From contig CAZWHQ010000023.1 in NCBI GenBank assembly GCA_964633715.1, forward strand, positions 1 through 64,000: a stretch of DNA of 64,000 nt. Direction: 5' to 3'. Below the pieces are notes generated by a model. The model was given only the letters and a program-made list of their open reading frames with translations. It was not told where the DNA came from and searched no databases. Of the stretch, positions 40,917-49,632 are shown in pieces (position 1 is the stretch's first letter; each line of letters opens with the position of its first letter). The position numbers and the translations under genes were made by a program. Source of the DNA: JAUWVG01 sp964633715. Lineage in GTDB: Bacteria > Acidobacteriota > Aminicenantia > Aminicenantales > Aminicenantaceae.

Positions 40917-43784
40917 CTATCTGAGCATCGGATCTGCGCGTACTGTCAGTGGTTTGACGATTGTTTTTCCATCCACGGTAAGTGTCACCTTGTAAACTCC
41001 GGCTTGTGCACGGGGACTGTTGAGCTCATTGGTTCTTCTGTTTACGCCCGCAAATCTTTGGCCGCGGGCTTCTAGAGAGCTGGCCAGTTTTTCCCCTATG
41101 TCTTGGCGTTCCTCCCTTTCAGTGGCTTTAAGATATAATTCGAGAAGTTTCTTTTCAGCATCGTTGAGTTCAGGGGGATTGAAGGAATAATTCCAGACGT
41201 AACGATTGAGGCCTGGATTTTCCTCAAGTTTGACGGTGAGTTTCATCTCACCACTCATGTCTGTGATTTCAAGTGCGGCGTCCTTGACATCAGCGCCCAA
41301 TTTGTAGTGGATGAAAGCTCCATTTGGAGGATTCTCTCCTTGATACACAAACTGGCCTCTTGATCCTCCGCGGCTGAAGGACATCCACTGTGTGGCTACT
41401 CGGGAGTCAAAAAGAATAGCAGGAGAGGCTGATGTGGACATATTTGCTTGCTGAAGTGCGGATATGTCGTCGCAGATCCAGATTCCGCGTCCATGTGTGC
41501 CGATGATCACATCGTTATAGAGAGGATGGATGATGAGGTCATGGACAGCAACAGTGGGCAGGTTGTTCATAAAGCGTTCCCACGTGGCTCCACCATTAAG
41601 AGAGACGAATAAACCGAATTCGGTTCCGACAAAGAGGAGGTTCCTGTTAATTCCATCTTCGCGTATAACATAGGCCACCTGCCCTTCTGGAAGATTATTG
41701 GAGATATTTGTCCATGTTTTTCCAAAATCCGTGGTTTTAAAAACCCAGGGTACAAAGTTGTCGCTCCTGTGGCCGTCAAATGTAACGTAACACATGCCCT
41801 CATGAAAATGAGAGGCTTCTACGCGGCTGACCCAGATCCCTTCTGGGACACCCTGGAAATTATCACGGACATTTGTCCATGTCGTTCCGCCATCTTGTGT
41901 GACCTGGACATTGCCGTCATCCGTCCCGGCCCATAAAAGCTCTGGAGCCAGTGGTGATTCGGATATAGTCACAATAGAGCAGTGATTTTCAGCGCCAGTC
42001 ATGTCTAATGTTAAACCTCCGGTCTGTCTGTCTATTTTTTTGGGATCACTTGTAGTGAGATCGGGACTGATGATTTCCCAGGTATCACCCTTGTTCATGG
42101 TTTTGAACATAAAGTTTCCCCCAAAATAGACTGTTCCGGGGTGATGACTTGAAGCAATAATCGGAGAATTCCAGTTGAAACGGAAGGGATTGTTATCTCC
42201 CCAACCAGCCTCTTTTTGAAGATCGAGAATTTCTTGAGTGACATAGTTGTCATAATTGACAACATTATTTTGACGGGGCCGTATGGATTGGCCTCTGCGT
42301 GTTTCGATGTTGACGCGGCTGATGCTGCCCTGCTGGCTTTCCGCATAAACAGTGCGCCAGTCATTGGGATCCGGAACAGCGTAAAATCCATCTCCTCCAC
42401 CGATCCTGAACCAGTGATCTGTGAGAATGCCCATGCTGTCACGGCTGTTGGAGGGCCCTCCCCAGGTTCCGTTGTCCTGCAGCCCCCCATAGACAAAGTA
42501 GGGGTTTCGGTTGTCTGCCCCAACAGCATAGAATTGACTCAGAGGAAGGTTGTCGAAAAAAATGTAGTTTTTTCCGTGATCATGGGTCAGGGCTGAACCT
42601 CCATCATTTCCAATATAGTAGCGATTCTTATTGGTGGGATCAGACCAAAAGGCATGGTAGTCGCCGTGAATTCCGGTATTCTGCCGTTCTAGGGTTTTTC
42701 CGCCGTCATAGGAGATGAGATAACCTCCTGTGACAACATATACGATTTTATCGTCAATAGGGTTAAGATATATGTGGTTGTAGTAAAAGGGCCGGTTGAA
42801 GTAGCGGTTCACGTACTGCCAGGATTCACCACTGTCTTCACTCCGATAAATACCGGAACCCAACTTGGTCATATCTTTGTATTCGGGATTTTCTGATCCA
42901 TCTGGGAGATTTTCACGGGGCTGGAAACCGTGTTCGACAAACGCCATCACGACATTGGGTTTGGTTTTGCAGATAGCGAGACCTATTTTTCCGGTGTCTC
43001 CTTCGGGAAGACCGTTGGTCAATTTTTTCCATGACCGGCCGCCGTTTGTGGATTTAAAAATTCCACCGTTTGGCCCACCGCTGTCAAAACGGTAAGGTCT
43101 CCGGATTCTTTGCCAAAAACCGACATAGAGAATGTCCGGATTCGATGGATCCATGATAAGATCGATGGCACCGGTTTTTCCATCATCGGGCAGCCCGCCT
43201 TTGACTTTGTTCCAGGTTTTCCCACCATTGGTTGTTTTAAAAAGTCCTCGTGTTCCGGAATATCCCCAGAGATGACCTCCGGCTGCCGCAAAAACTGTAT
43301 TCGGATCGTCAGGATGAGTTATGATTTTGGATATGGAATGGGTTTCTTTGAGACCCATGTGTGTGAAGGTCTTTCCTCCGTCCGTAGATTTGTAGATGCC
43401 GTCTCCCCAGGCAATGCTGTTCCTGGGGTTTTTCTCTCCCGTCCCGACCCATATGATGTTTGGATCCTTCTGATAGAGAGCAACATCTCCGATGGAGGCC
43501 GAGTTATAGGTGTCAAAGATGGGTTCCCAGGTCGTGCCCGCATTTGTTGACTTCCATACACCAGCGGAGGCGGATCCGATGAGGACATACGTGAAGTCAT
43601 TGTCCAGGGCTTCAATGTCGGAGATCCTTCCCGACATATTGGCCGGTCCGATGTTCCTCCATGGGAACGCCTGGGCGATTCCCTTCGCCTCCATTTGAGC
43701 ATAAGCTGAACCAGTCGCAAGAATTGCGAGTGCTAAAAAGAAAATGCTCAGTACGGTCATTGAGTTTTTTCCCCTAAAATCCAT
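40917..43784 (-). CDS. Secreted sortilin/VPS10-like BNR beta-propeller protein (paralogue 1)
   Basis: A 955-residue exported protein: a signal peptide (cleaved near SAYAQ), then many Asp-box repeats such as STNAGTTWEPI, STDGGKTF, TTNGGKTW and STNGGRSW, which make one or two large beta-propellers of the VPS10/sortilin type. A Fn3-like C-terminal portion ends with a VTLTVDGKTIVKPLTVRADP block found in this family. Members are often annotated as glycosyl hydrolases, but no catalytic residues can be assigned. AGGAGG lies before the ATG and a promoter at 43862-43890. The paralogue at 57950 is similar along its whole length. Confidence 0.9.
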   Translation of the reverse strand: MDFRGKNSMTVLSIFFLALAILATGSAYAQMEAKGIAQAFPWRNIGPANMSGRISDIEALDNDFTYVLIGSASAGVWKSTNAGTTWEPIFDTYNSASIGDVALYQKDPNIIWVGTGEKNPRNSIAWGDGIYKSTDGGKTFTHMGLKETHSISKIITHPDDPNTVFAAAGGHLWGYSGTRGLFKTTNGGKTWNKVKGGLPDDGKTGAIDLIMDPSNPDILYVGFWQRIRRPYRFDSGGPNGGIFKSTNGGRSWKKLTNGLPEGDTGKIGLAICKTKPNVVMAFVEHGFQPRENLPDGSENPEYKDMTKLGSGIYRSEDSGESWQYVNRYFNRPFYYNHIYLNPIDDKIVYVVTGGYLISYDGGKTLERQNTGIHGDYHAFWSDPTNKNRYYIGNDGGSALTHDHGKNYIFFDNLPLSQFYAVGADNRNPYFVYGGLQDNGTWGGPSNSRDSMGILTDHWFRIGGGDGFYAVPDPNDWRTVYAESQQGSISRVNIETRRGQSIRPRQNNVVNYDNYVTQEILDLQKEAGWGDNNPFRFNWNSPIIASSHHPGTVYFGGNFMFKTMNKGDTWEIISPDLTTSDPKKIDRQTGGLTLDMTGAENHCSIVTISESPLAPELLWAGTDDGNVQVTQDGGTTWTNVRDNFQGVPEGIWVSRVEASHFHEGMCYVTFDGHRSDNFVPWVFKTTDFGKTWTNISNNLPEGQVAYVIREDGINRNLLFVGTEFGLFVSLNGGATWERFMNNLPTVAVHDLIIHPLYNDVIIGTHGRGIWICDDISALQQANMSTSASPAILFDSRVATQWMSFSRGGSRGQFVYQGENPPNGAFIHYKLGADVKDAALEITDMSGEMKLTVKLEENPGLNRYVWNYSFNPPELNDAEKKLLELYLKATEREERQDIGEKLASSLEARGQRFAGVNRRTNELNSPRAQAGVYKVTLTVDGKTIVKPLTVRADPMLR

Positions 43785-43825
43785 CTCTTCCTCCTCTAAA
43801 ATTTTAATAAAGTTTGTGTAAGATG

Positions 43826-43843
43826 TCCGAAAGACTATTCGGA
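43826..43843 (-). promoter_or_regulatory. Small hairpin in the leader of the sortilin-like gene
   Basis: TCCGAA and TTCGGA form a perfect 6-bp stem with a 6-base loop, lying between the promoter at 43862-43890 and the start codon at 43784. It may stabilise the transcript. Confidence 0.35.
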
Positions 43844-43861
43844 TCTGTCATCGTGCAAAGA

Positions 43862-43890
43862 ATAATATAATAGAAATTAATTTTTATCAA
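43862..43890 (-). promoter_or_regulatory. Sigma-70-type promoter for sortilin-like paralogue 1
   Basis: On the minus strand TTGATA (43885-43890), 17 bases and TATTAT (43862-43867). It gives a leader of about 70 bases. Confidence 0.55.
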
Positions 43891-43947
43891 ATGCAAAAAG
43901 TAAATTCTCATTGACCCAGGGAAGGAAATCCTGTAAACAAAAAGACA

Positions 43948-44613
43948 ATGGAAAGAGGGACTGAATCTCTTCGTTTTTTTCCCGATCTGATAGAAAGGCT
44001 GAAGGAACCACTGCCGGGTTTGACCGCCCAGTTAAATATGGTTCCCGATCCTCGGCCCGGAAATCAGGTGTATACCGAAGTGTTGGATTCATGTAAAAGA
44101 GCAGGAGTCCTTGTACTTCTTTATCTTAAAGGAACGCGTGTATTTGTCGTTCTCACCCGTCGTACAGACATGGTCGATCATCATCAGTCCCAAATATCTT
44201 TCCCTGGAGGACGGCAGGAAGAGGGAGAAAGCCTTGAACAAACCTCATTAAGAGAAACAAAAGAAGAACTTGGGGTCAAGTCGTCTGTGATACAGATTCT
44301 CGGCAAACTGACCCCGCTTTATATCCCTCCCACCAATTACTGTATCTATCCAGTTGTGGCCCAGATGAAAGGATTGCCTCATTTTAAACCTTCTCCGGAT
44401 GAAGTGGCAGAAGTGCTTGAAATTCCTCTTGATTCTCTTTTCGATCCGCAAACTCAGAAGAGGGAAAGATGGACCTTGCACAGCAAAAAGGTCGAGGTTC
44501 CTTTTTTTTCCTTCAAGGGTCATAAAATTTGGGGAGCCACGGCAATGGTTCTGGCCGAGTTTGTCGAGATAACCAAAAACCTTAAAGGATGGGTGAAACA
44601 TGAAAATATATAA
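43948..44613 (+). CDS. Nudix hydrolase, CoA pyrophosphatase type
   Basis: The Nudix box GGRQEEGESLEQTSLRETKE followed by ELG is complete, and upstream SQISFPGG matches the CoA-pyrophosphohydrolase subfamily block (HxGQxSFPGG). Such enzymes cleave CoA or oxidised CoA to phosphopantetheine and 3',5'-ADP. The length of 221 aa is usual. Its 3' end overlaps the sulfatase gene start by 14 bp, so the two are co-transcribed although functionally unrelated. Confidence 0.88.
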   Translation: MERGTESLRFFPDLIERLKEPLPGLTAQLNMVPDPRPGNQVYTEVLDSCKRAGVLVLLYLKGTRVFVVLTRRTDMVDHHQSQISFPGGRQEEGESLEQTSLRETKEELGVKSSVIQILGKLTPLYIPPTNYCIYPVVAQMKGLPHFKPSPDEVAEVLEIPLDSLFDPQTQKRERWTLHSKKVEVPFFSFKGHKIWGATAMVLAEFVEITKNLKGWVKHENI

Positions 44614-46135
44614 CCGCAGGGAATTCCTGAAAAATGTCGGTGTGGGTTTGGCTTCAGTGGCTGTATCAAGCTGCAGAACTCGTTCTGAATCTAAAGCAAT
44701 CAGAGCCACGATCAAACAGCCCAATGTTTTATTTATCTCTGTCGATGACCTCAATGACTGGATTGAACCACTAAAGGGTCATCCTCAAGCAAAAACTCCT
44801 CATCTAAACCGCCTGGCAGAGCAGGCGGTAAATTTTACACATAATTACTGTGCTTCTCCTTCCTGTAATCCCTCTCGAACGTCTTTGTTGACCGGAATTC
44901 ACTGCTACAACTCAGGGATGTACTCGAATTATCAAGTGTGGAGGGAAGTCCTCCCCGAAACTTTAACTCTTCCCCGGTATTTTTCCGTCAATGGATATTG
45001 GGCTGGTGGTGCAGGCAAAATATTTCACAACAATATGCCTGATCCTCAATCCTGGGATGACTACTTCCCGTCAAAAGAGAGGCACATGCCTCGATATTTT
45101 TATCCCAAGCCTGGCGAAACCGTGAATATGCCCCGCTTTGAAGACATGTATGGTGATTTTGATTGGTCTCCCATTGAAATTCCGGATGAGCAGACCGGGG
45201 ACTACAAATCTGTTGATTGGGTCATACAACAGCTGCAGAAAGATCAAAGCCATCCGTTTTTTCTAGCCTGTGGTATCTATCGCCCTCATGTCCCATGGTA
45301 TGTGCCTCAAAAATATTTTGATATGTTCCCATTGGAATCTGTCCAGCTTCCCAAAGTTTTGGACAACGACCTCGATGACGTGGGAGAAAGGGCGAGAGAG
45401 CTGGCTTATCGGGCTGGCAACTATCACTCTCATGTCGTAGAGGCAGGGGAGTGGAGAAAAGCTGTCCAAGGCTATCTTGCTTCTATTGCCTACGCCGATG
45501 CGATGGTGGGCAGGCTTCTCGATGCACTTGAGTCAAGCGCCTATGCCCAAAATACAATTGTTGTTCTCTGGTCGGATCATGGATGGCAGCTGGGGGAGAA
45601 AGAGCACTGGAGAAAATTTGCACTTTGGGAAAATGTTCTTAAAACCGTCCTTATGATCAAAGTGCCCGAGGGATGTGTTGGCCTTCCCGGTGGATCGAAG
45701 ACTGGCAGCCGATGTGACCGTATCACGTCATTGATGGATATCTATCCAACTTTAATAGAGTTGTGCGGCCTACCGCAAAAAGAGGGATTGGACGGCCGCA
45801 GCTTGGTCCCTCTTCTGCGAAATCCAAAGATCAAATGGGATTATCCGGCCATTTCGACCTATGATTTTTCTGAGTTTTCAGTCCGTACGGAAAGATGGCG
45901 GTATACCCGGTATATAGATGAGAGCGAAGAACTCTATGACCACAACAAGGATCCGGAAGAGTGGACAAATTTAGCTCAAAATCCCGAATATCAAAAAATA
46001 ATTGAGGGAATGTCCGAATTTATCCCCAAAAATCCTGCCCCTGTTAAAGATACTTCCTACAAGCTTATGCCTCATCATATCCCGCCCTTGAAAAGCAAGG
46101 AAGAATATTTTTTAAAGAGAAAGCAAAAAAAATGA
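44600..46135 (+). CDS. Type I sulfatase (iduronate-2-sulfatase-like), exported
   Basis: The N terminus carries a Tat-like signal (NRREFLKNVGVGLA, residues 5-18) ending at a Cys-containing SSC, so it may be a lipoprotein. Metal-binding Asp49 and Asp50 are in FISVDDLNDW, and the modification motif is CNPSR with Cys89 to be converted to formylglycine. Later blocks WSDHGWQLGEKEHWRKF match iduronate-sulfatase-type enzymes. It removes sulfate from glycans. A fucosidase gene follows 13 bp later, so the two likely act on one sulfated fucose-containing polymer. No formylglycine-generating enzyme gene is in the window. Confidence 0.92.
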   Translation: MKIYNRREFLKNVGVGLASVAVSSCRTRSESKAIRATIKQPNVLFISVDDLNDWIEPLKGHPQAKTPHLNRLAEQAVNFTHNYCASPSCNPSRTSLLTGIHCYNSGMYSNYQVWREVLPETLTLPRYFSVNGYWAGGAGKIFHNNMPDPQSWDDYFPSKERHMPRYFYPKPGETVNMPRFEDMYGDFDWSPIEIPDEQTGDYKSVDWVIQQLQKDQSHPFFLACGIYRPHVPWYVPQKYFDMFPLESVQLPKVLDNDLDDVGERARELAYRAGNYHSHVVEAGEWRKAVQGYLASIAYADAMVGRLLDALESSAYAQNTIVVLWSDHGWQLGEKEHWRKFALWENVLKTVLMIKVPEGCVGLPGGSKTGSRCDRITSLMDIYPTLIELCGLPQKEGLDGRSLVPLLRNPKIKWDYPAISTYDFSEFSVRTERWRYTRYIDESEELYDHNKDPEEWTNLAQNPEYQKIIEGMSEFIPKNPAPVKDTSYKLMPHHIPPLKSKEEYFLKRKQKK

Positions 46136-46148
46136 GGAGTGAACTCAA

Positions 46149-47594
46149 ATGAAATTCCGATTGATTATGAGCTGTACCGTCTTGCTTTTTGTTGCTCACC
46201 CTATCCTTTCTGCTCAGGAGTATGAATCTACGTGGAATTCTCTGGATAAAAGGCCGATTCCGGAATGGTTTCTGGATGCAAAGTTCGGAATCTTTATCCA
46301 TTGGGGTGTATATTCTGTGCCCGCATGGCGGAAAGTGACCGAGGGGCGTTATGCGTCCTATGCTGAATGGTATTATGCGCGTGTTATGTTTGATAAAGAA
46401 GGGGGAGGGGAAGACTTCCACATCCAAAACTACGGTAAAGATTTTGAATACCGGGATTTTGCTCCTTTGTTTAAAGCAGAGCTTTTTAAGCCGGATGACT
46501 GGGCAGAATTGTTTTTACGATCTGGAGCTAAATATGTTGTTCTCACATCCAAACATCACGACGGTTACTGCTTATGGCCGACAAAAAGCCCATATAAAAA
46601 AGGGTGGAACAGCATGGATGTGGGGCCCAAACGTGATTTGCTTGGAGAACTCACCTCGGCTGTCCGGAAGAAAGGCCTGAGAATGGGTTTGTATTATTCT
46701 ATTATTGAGTGGGAATCCACCTGGACCCATCGAACAGAGAGCGGGTATTTTATTCCTAAATATCTGGTGGACAAATACAAAATTCCAGAAAACAAATATA
46801 TCGACGATTTTATGATACCTCAGTTAAAGGAACTGGTTAAAACCTATCAACCTGCGGTGATTTTTAGTGATGCAGGCGAGTGGGATAGGACGGCGGAGGA
46901 GTGGAAAGCTCTGGATTTTTTGGCTTGGCTGTACAATAGCGCTCCAAACAAAAATGAGGTTGTCGTCAATGACAGGTTCGGAAAAGATATGCCTGGGAAA
47001 CACGGGGATTACTTTTCGAGCGAATATAAGGATGCCGAAGGTGTTGGCCGTGATCATCCCTGGGAAGAAAGCCGGGGAATTGGGGGCTCGTACGGATTTA
47101 ATCGAGATGAAAATATCGATGATTACAAAACGTCGGAAGAGCTTGTGCATGAACTCATCGACATCGTTAGCAGAGGAGGGAATCTTCTTTTAAATGTCGG
47201 GCCCACGGCCGATGGCCGCATTCCTGTTATCATGCAGCAGCGTCTAGTCGATATAGGCACTTGGCTGAGCATCAACGGTGAGGGTATTTATGGAACACGG
47301 ACTTGGACAAACGCTGCAGCCCATCAAATAAAAGATCCATCCTTGTTTTTTACAAAGAAGGGAACGACTCTATATCTGATCTGCACGAAATGGCCAACAA
47401 AAAGTGTATCCATAGAAGGCATCGAAAAAACAGCTGAAACTCGAATCTCTTTGCTGGGTTTTAAGGAAAATGTCGATTGGGAATCCAAATCAGAAACAAT
47501 CGTTATCTATCCTCCGGCCTTAACACCGGCTGATATCCCCTGCCTTTATGCGTGGACATTCAAGATAGAACATATTAACGAACTGAAACCATAA
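46149..47594 (+). CDS. Alpha-L-fucosidase, GH29
   Basis: A 481-residue secreted glycosidase: signal peptide to about ILSAQ, then AKFGIFIHWGVYSVPAW, the hallmark N-terminal block of GH29, and TSKHHDGYCLWPT. The probable catalytic nucleophile is Asp241 in AVIFSDAGEWD. The later block GGNLLLNVGPTADG is also characteristic. It releases alpha-L-fucose from glycans outside the cytoplasm. It follows the sulfatase by 13 bp with a GAGG site, forming one operon with it and the Nudix gene. Confidence 0.94.
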   Translation: MKFRLIMSCTVLLFVAHPILSAQEYESTWNSLDKRPIPEWFLDAKFGIFIHWGVYSVPAWRKVTEGRYASYAEWYYARVMFDKEGGGEDFHIQNYGKDFEYRDFAPLFKAELFKPDDWAELFLRSGAKYVVLTSKHHDGYCLWPTKSPYKKGWNSMDVGPKRDLLGELTSAVRKKGLRMGLYYSIIEWESTWTHRTESGYFIPKYLVDKYKIPENKYIDDFMIPQLKELVKTYQPAVIFSDAGEWDRTAEEWKALDFLAWLYNSAPNKNEVVVNDRFGKDMPGKHGDYFSSEYKDAEGVGRDHPWEESRGIGGSYGFNRDENIDDYKTSEELVHELIDIVSRGGNLLLNVGPTADGRIPVIMQQRLVDIGTWLSINGEGIYGTRTWTNAAAHQIKDPSLFFTKKGTTLYLICTKWPTKSVSIEGIEKTAETRISLLGFKENVDWESKSETIVIYPPALTPADIPCLYAWTFKIEHINELKP

Positions 47595-47808
47595 TTTAAA
47601 TTGTTTAAATTTGATTGAAAATAATTATTCTAAACAAGGATAATTCCGTAGACGTATAATCCTAAGACAAATCGGTGAGAAGGATTCTGTGAGTATTATC
47701 GCCGATCCAAAAACAGGCCGGCTTAGTGCTGTGGGCAGGGACCTTTTTGCCTATCTGTTTATAAAGGATATCAAATAACCTGATCTATTCAGGATAATTA
47801 TTAAGACG

Positions 47809-48792
47809 TTATTTTCGGATTTTCAGTTTTTTATAATAATCCTGGTGGTAATCCTCAGCTTGGTAGAAGACATCGACGGGAGTGATTTTTGTGGCGATGG
47901 ATTTGCGAAAATGTTTGGAACTTTCTAATTCCTTGATGAATGCTTCGGCCTCTTCTTTTTGAGAAGGGGAATGATAGAAAATAACCGATCTGTACTGTGT
48001 GCCGACATCAGGTCCTTGGCGGTTAATTTGAGTAGGATCGTGCAGGCTGAAGAATTGCTTTAAAAGCTCTTTGTAGCTGACCACCGAAGGATCAAAAGTG
48101 ATTTCAATGGATTCGGCATGCCCTGTTTTTCCGGTGCAAACTAATTGATATGTGGGATTTTTTATGTCTCCCCCCGTATAACCGACACGGGTTGATAAAA
48201 CTCCCTTGATCTGGCTGAATTCATGTTCTACACCCCAGAAACATCCGGCGGCAAATGTGGCGATGGCCTCTTGGATTGGTTTGTTTGCTTCAGCCGGTTT
48301 AAAATCCATTGCGACCGAGTTTATGCAGTAGCGTTCTCCTGTTGGAGCAGGTCCGTCATCAAAAACATGTCCCAGGTGGGATCCGCAAGTGGCACACCTG
48401 ACTTCAATACGGTTCATGCCCAGAGAGTTATCCTCATGGAGATCCACACTTCCGCTATCAATGGCGGCAGAGAAACTGGGCCATCCGCATCCATGATCGA
48501 ATTTTTCTTTTGAATTAAACAAGGGGGTTCCACATGCCGCACATAAGTAGGTTCCCTCTTCAAAAAACATGTTGTACTTTCCCGTAAAGGGACGTTCTGT
48601 GCCGCTTTTGCGCAGCACCTTATACTGTTCGGGAGTAAGGATTTTTTTCCACTCTTTGTTTGTTTTTTTTATCTGAGTTTTCACTTTAACATCTCCATTG
48701 GTCTTGTTCTCTTGCAGATAACTTGCGTTCAGGAATACCATTCCAACAAAGGCCACAATTATCGTTATAAGGAGGAAAATTCGGGTTTTCAT
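47809..48792 (-). CDS. msrBA: Membrane-anchored MsrB-MsrA fusion (methionine sulfoxide reductase)
   Basis: The protein has an N-terminal membrane anchor or signal (residues about 5-25), then MsrB with zinc pairs CAAC and CATC and the catalytic Cys in RYCINSVAM, then MsrA with the catalytic GCFWGVE, GYTGG and a YHQDYY C-terminal block. MsrB reduces R- and MsrA S-methionine sulfoxide in proteins; here both act at the cell surface or periplasm. The B-A order is less common than A-B. The start at 48792 has AAGGAG six bases upstream; the six extra upstream residues are excluded. A very good promoter lies at 48825-48853. Confidence 0.95.
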   Translation of the reverse strand: MKTRIFLLITIIVAFVGMVFLNASYLQENKTNGDVKVKTQIKKTNKEWKKILTPEQYKVLRKSGTERPFTGKYNMFFEEGTYLCAACGTPLFNSKEKFDHGCGWPSFSAAIDSGSVDLHEDNSLGMNRIEVRCATCGSHLGHVFDDGPAPTGERYCINSVAMDFKPAEANKPIQEAIATFAAGCFWGVEHEFSQIKGVLSTRVGYTGGDIKNPTYQLVCTGKTGHAESIEITFDPSVVSYKELLKQFFSLHDPTQINRQGPDVGTQYRSVIFYHSPSQKEEAEAFIKELESSKHFRKSIATKITPVDVFYQAEDYHQDYYKKLKIRK

Positions 48793-48824
48793 TTTGACTC
48801 CTTTATGCATTTAAATATACTATT

Positions 48825-48853
48825 ATTATAGGGTATATGTATTTGTTTGTAAA
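48825..48853 (-). promoter_or_regulatory. Strong sigma-70-type promoter for msrBA
   Basis: On the minus strand TTTACA (48848-48853), exactly 17 bases, and a perfect TATAAT (48825-48830), about 33 bases upstream of the start codon. Confidence 0.7.
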
Positions 48854-48928
48854 TAGGTGAACCAAAAAAAGGCACTTCTTGTTAGAGGTTGTCTAATTTG
48901 ATGAAACCCCGTCTTATGAGTTGATTTT

Positions 48929-49498
48929 TCATCTCTTGTTGTGTTGGCGAGGGGACATTGTTATGCAGTGCATGGGGCAGACGTCAACACAGAGGCCGCA
49001 TCCATAACATTGTTCCCTGTGGTCAACGAGTTCCCCATCCCTAATTTCGCGGGCTTTAAAATAACAGACATCAACACAAGTGCCGCAGGCAATGCAGGCA
49101 TTAATGTCGGTCTCTTCGATAAAATTTCCTTTTTCGCTAATTTTATTCGGATTTTCGAAAAAGGAGCGGCAGATACAAACACCCTGGATCTGTTGAGAGC
49201 CAGCCTTACCATAAAAGAGCGTGGAGACGAGATGTTTTGATTTGGTTTCTTCCAATATGTCGCAGACAAAATCTTTGTCGACCTCTCGGACGTTTGAATC
49301 TGTTCCTATAGAATCCGGAGTGAAGACTATACACACATCTGGCCGGGAGTTTTCAATGCTCTCCATGTTTTCTCGGCACCAGCAGCTGGATATCCAAAAT
49401 TGAGCGTGTTTGTCAATAAGTGTTTTTGCTTCCCTAAGAGTGCACACAAAATGAGAAGAGATGTCCATGTCCCTCATGAAGGTATTATTACCCATCAA
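48929..49498 (-). CDS. Ferredoxin-like protein with two [4Fe-4S] motifs and a Cys-bearing N-terminal domain
   Basis: The C-terminal 60 residues hold two clusters, CIACGTCVDVC and CYGCGLCVDVCP, as in 2[4Fe-4S] ferredoxins. The first 125 residues form an extra domain with a CWC pair near residue 39 and two further Cys (CVCIC region) that could bind another cofactor. I do not recognise this N-terminal part. Several Met codons near the N terminus (positions 1, 2, 8 and 11) make the start uncertain. The gene stands alone between msrBA and the DUF5916 gene, so its partner is unknown. Confidence 0.78.
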   Translation of the reverse strand: MMGNNTFMRDMDISSHFVCTLREAKTLIDKHAQFWISSCWCRENMESIENSRPDVCIVFTPDSIGTDSNVREVDKDFVCDILEETKSKHLVSTLFYGKAGSQQIQGVCICRSFFENPNKISEKGNFIEETDINACIACGTCVDVCYFKAREIRDGELVDHREQCYGCGLCVDVCPMHCITMSPRQHNKR

Positions 49499-49632
49499 AA
49501 ACAGTTGTCAAGATGGCAATTTTGCCTTAGACCTATTTTTCAATTATTTGAAATACTGACAACCTTTGTTCCATTATTCTCGTCTTAACAATTAGGATGG
49601 AACAAAGAAATAATTTTTGCTTCAGGGTTAAA

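Noticed and set aside
40573..40995. 140-codon plus-strand frame
   Set aside because: It overlaps the start of the 74-residue gene and the end of the sortilin-like gene antisense, lacks a ribosome-binding site and has no recognisable family.
47779..47793. CCTGA-TCTAT-TCAGG hairpin as a terminator between the fucosidase and msrBA
   Set aside because: The stem is only five base pairs and no T-run follows on either strand.
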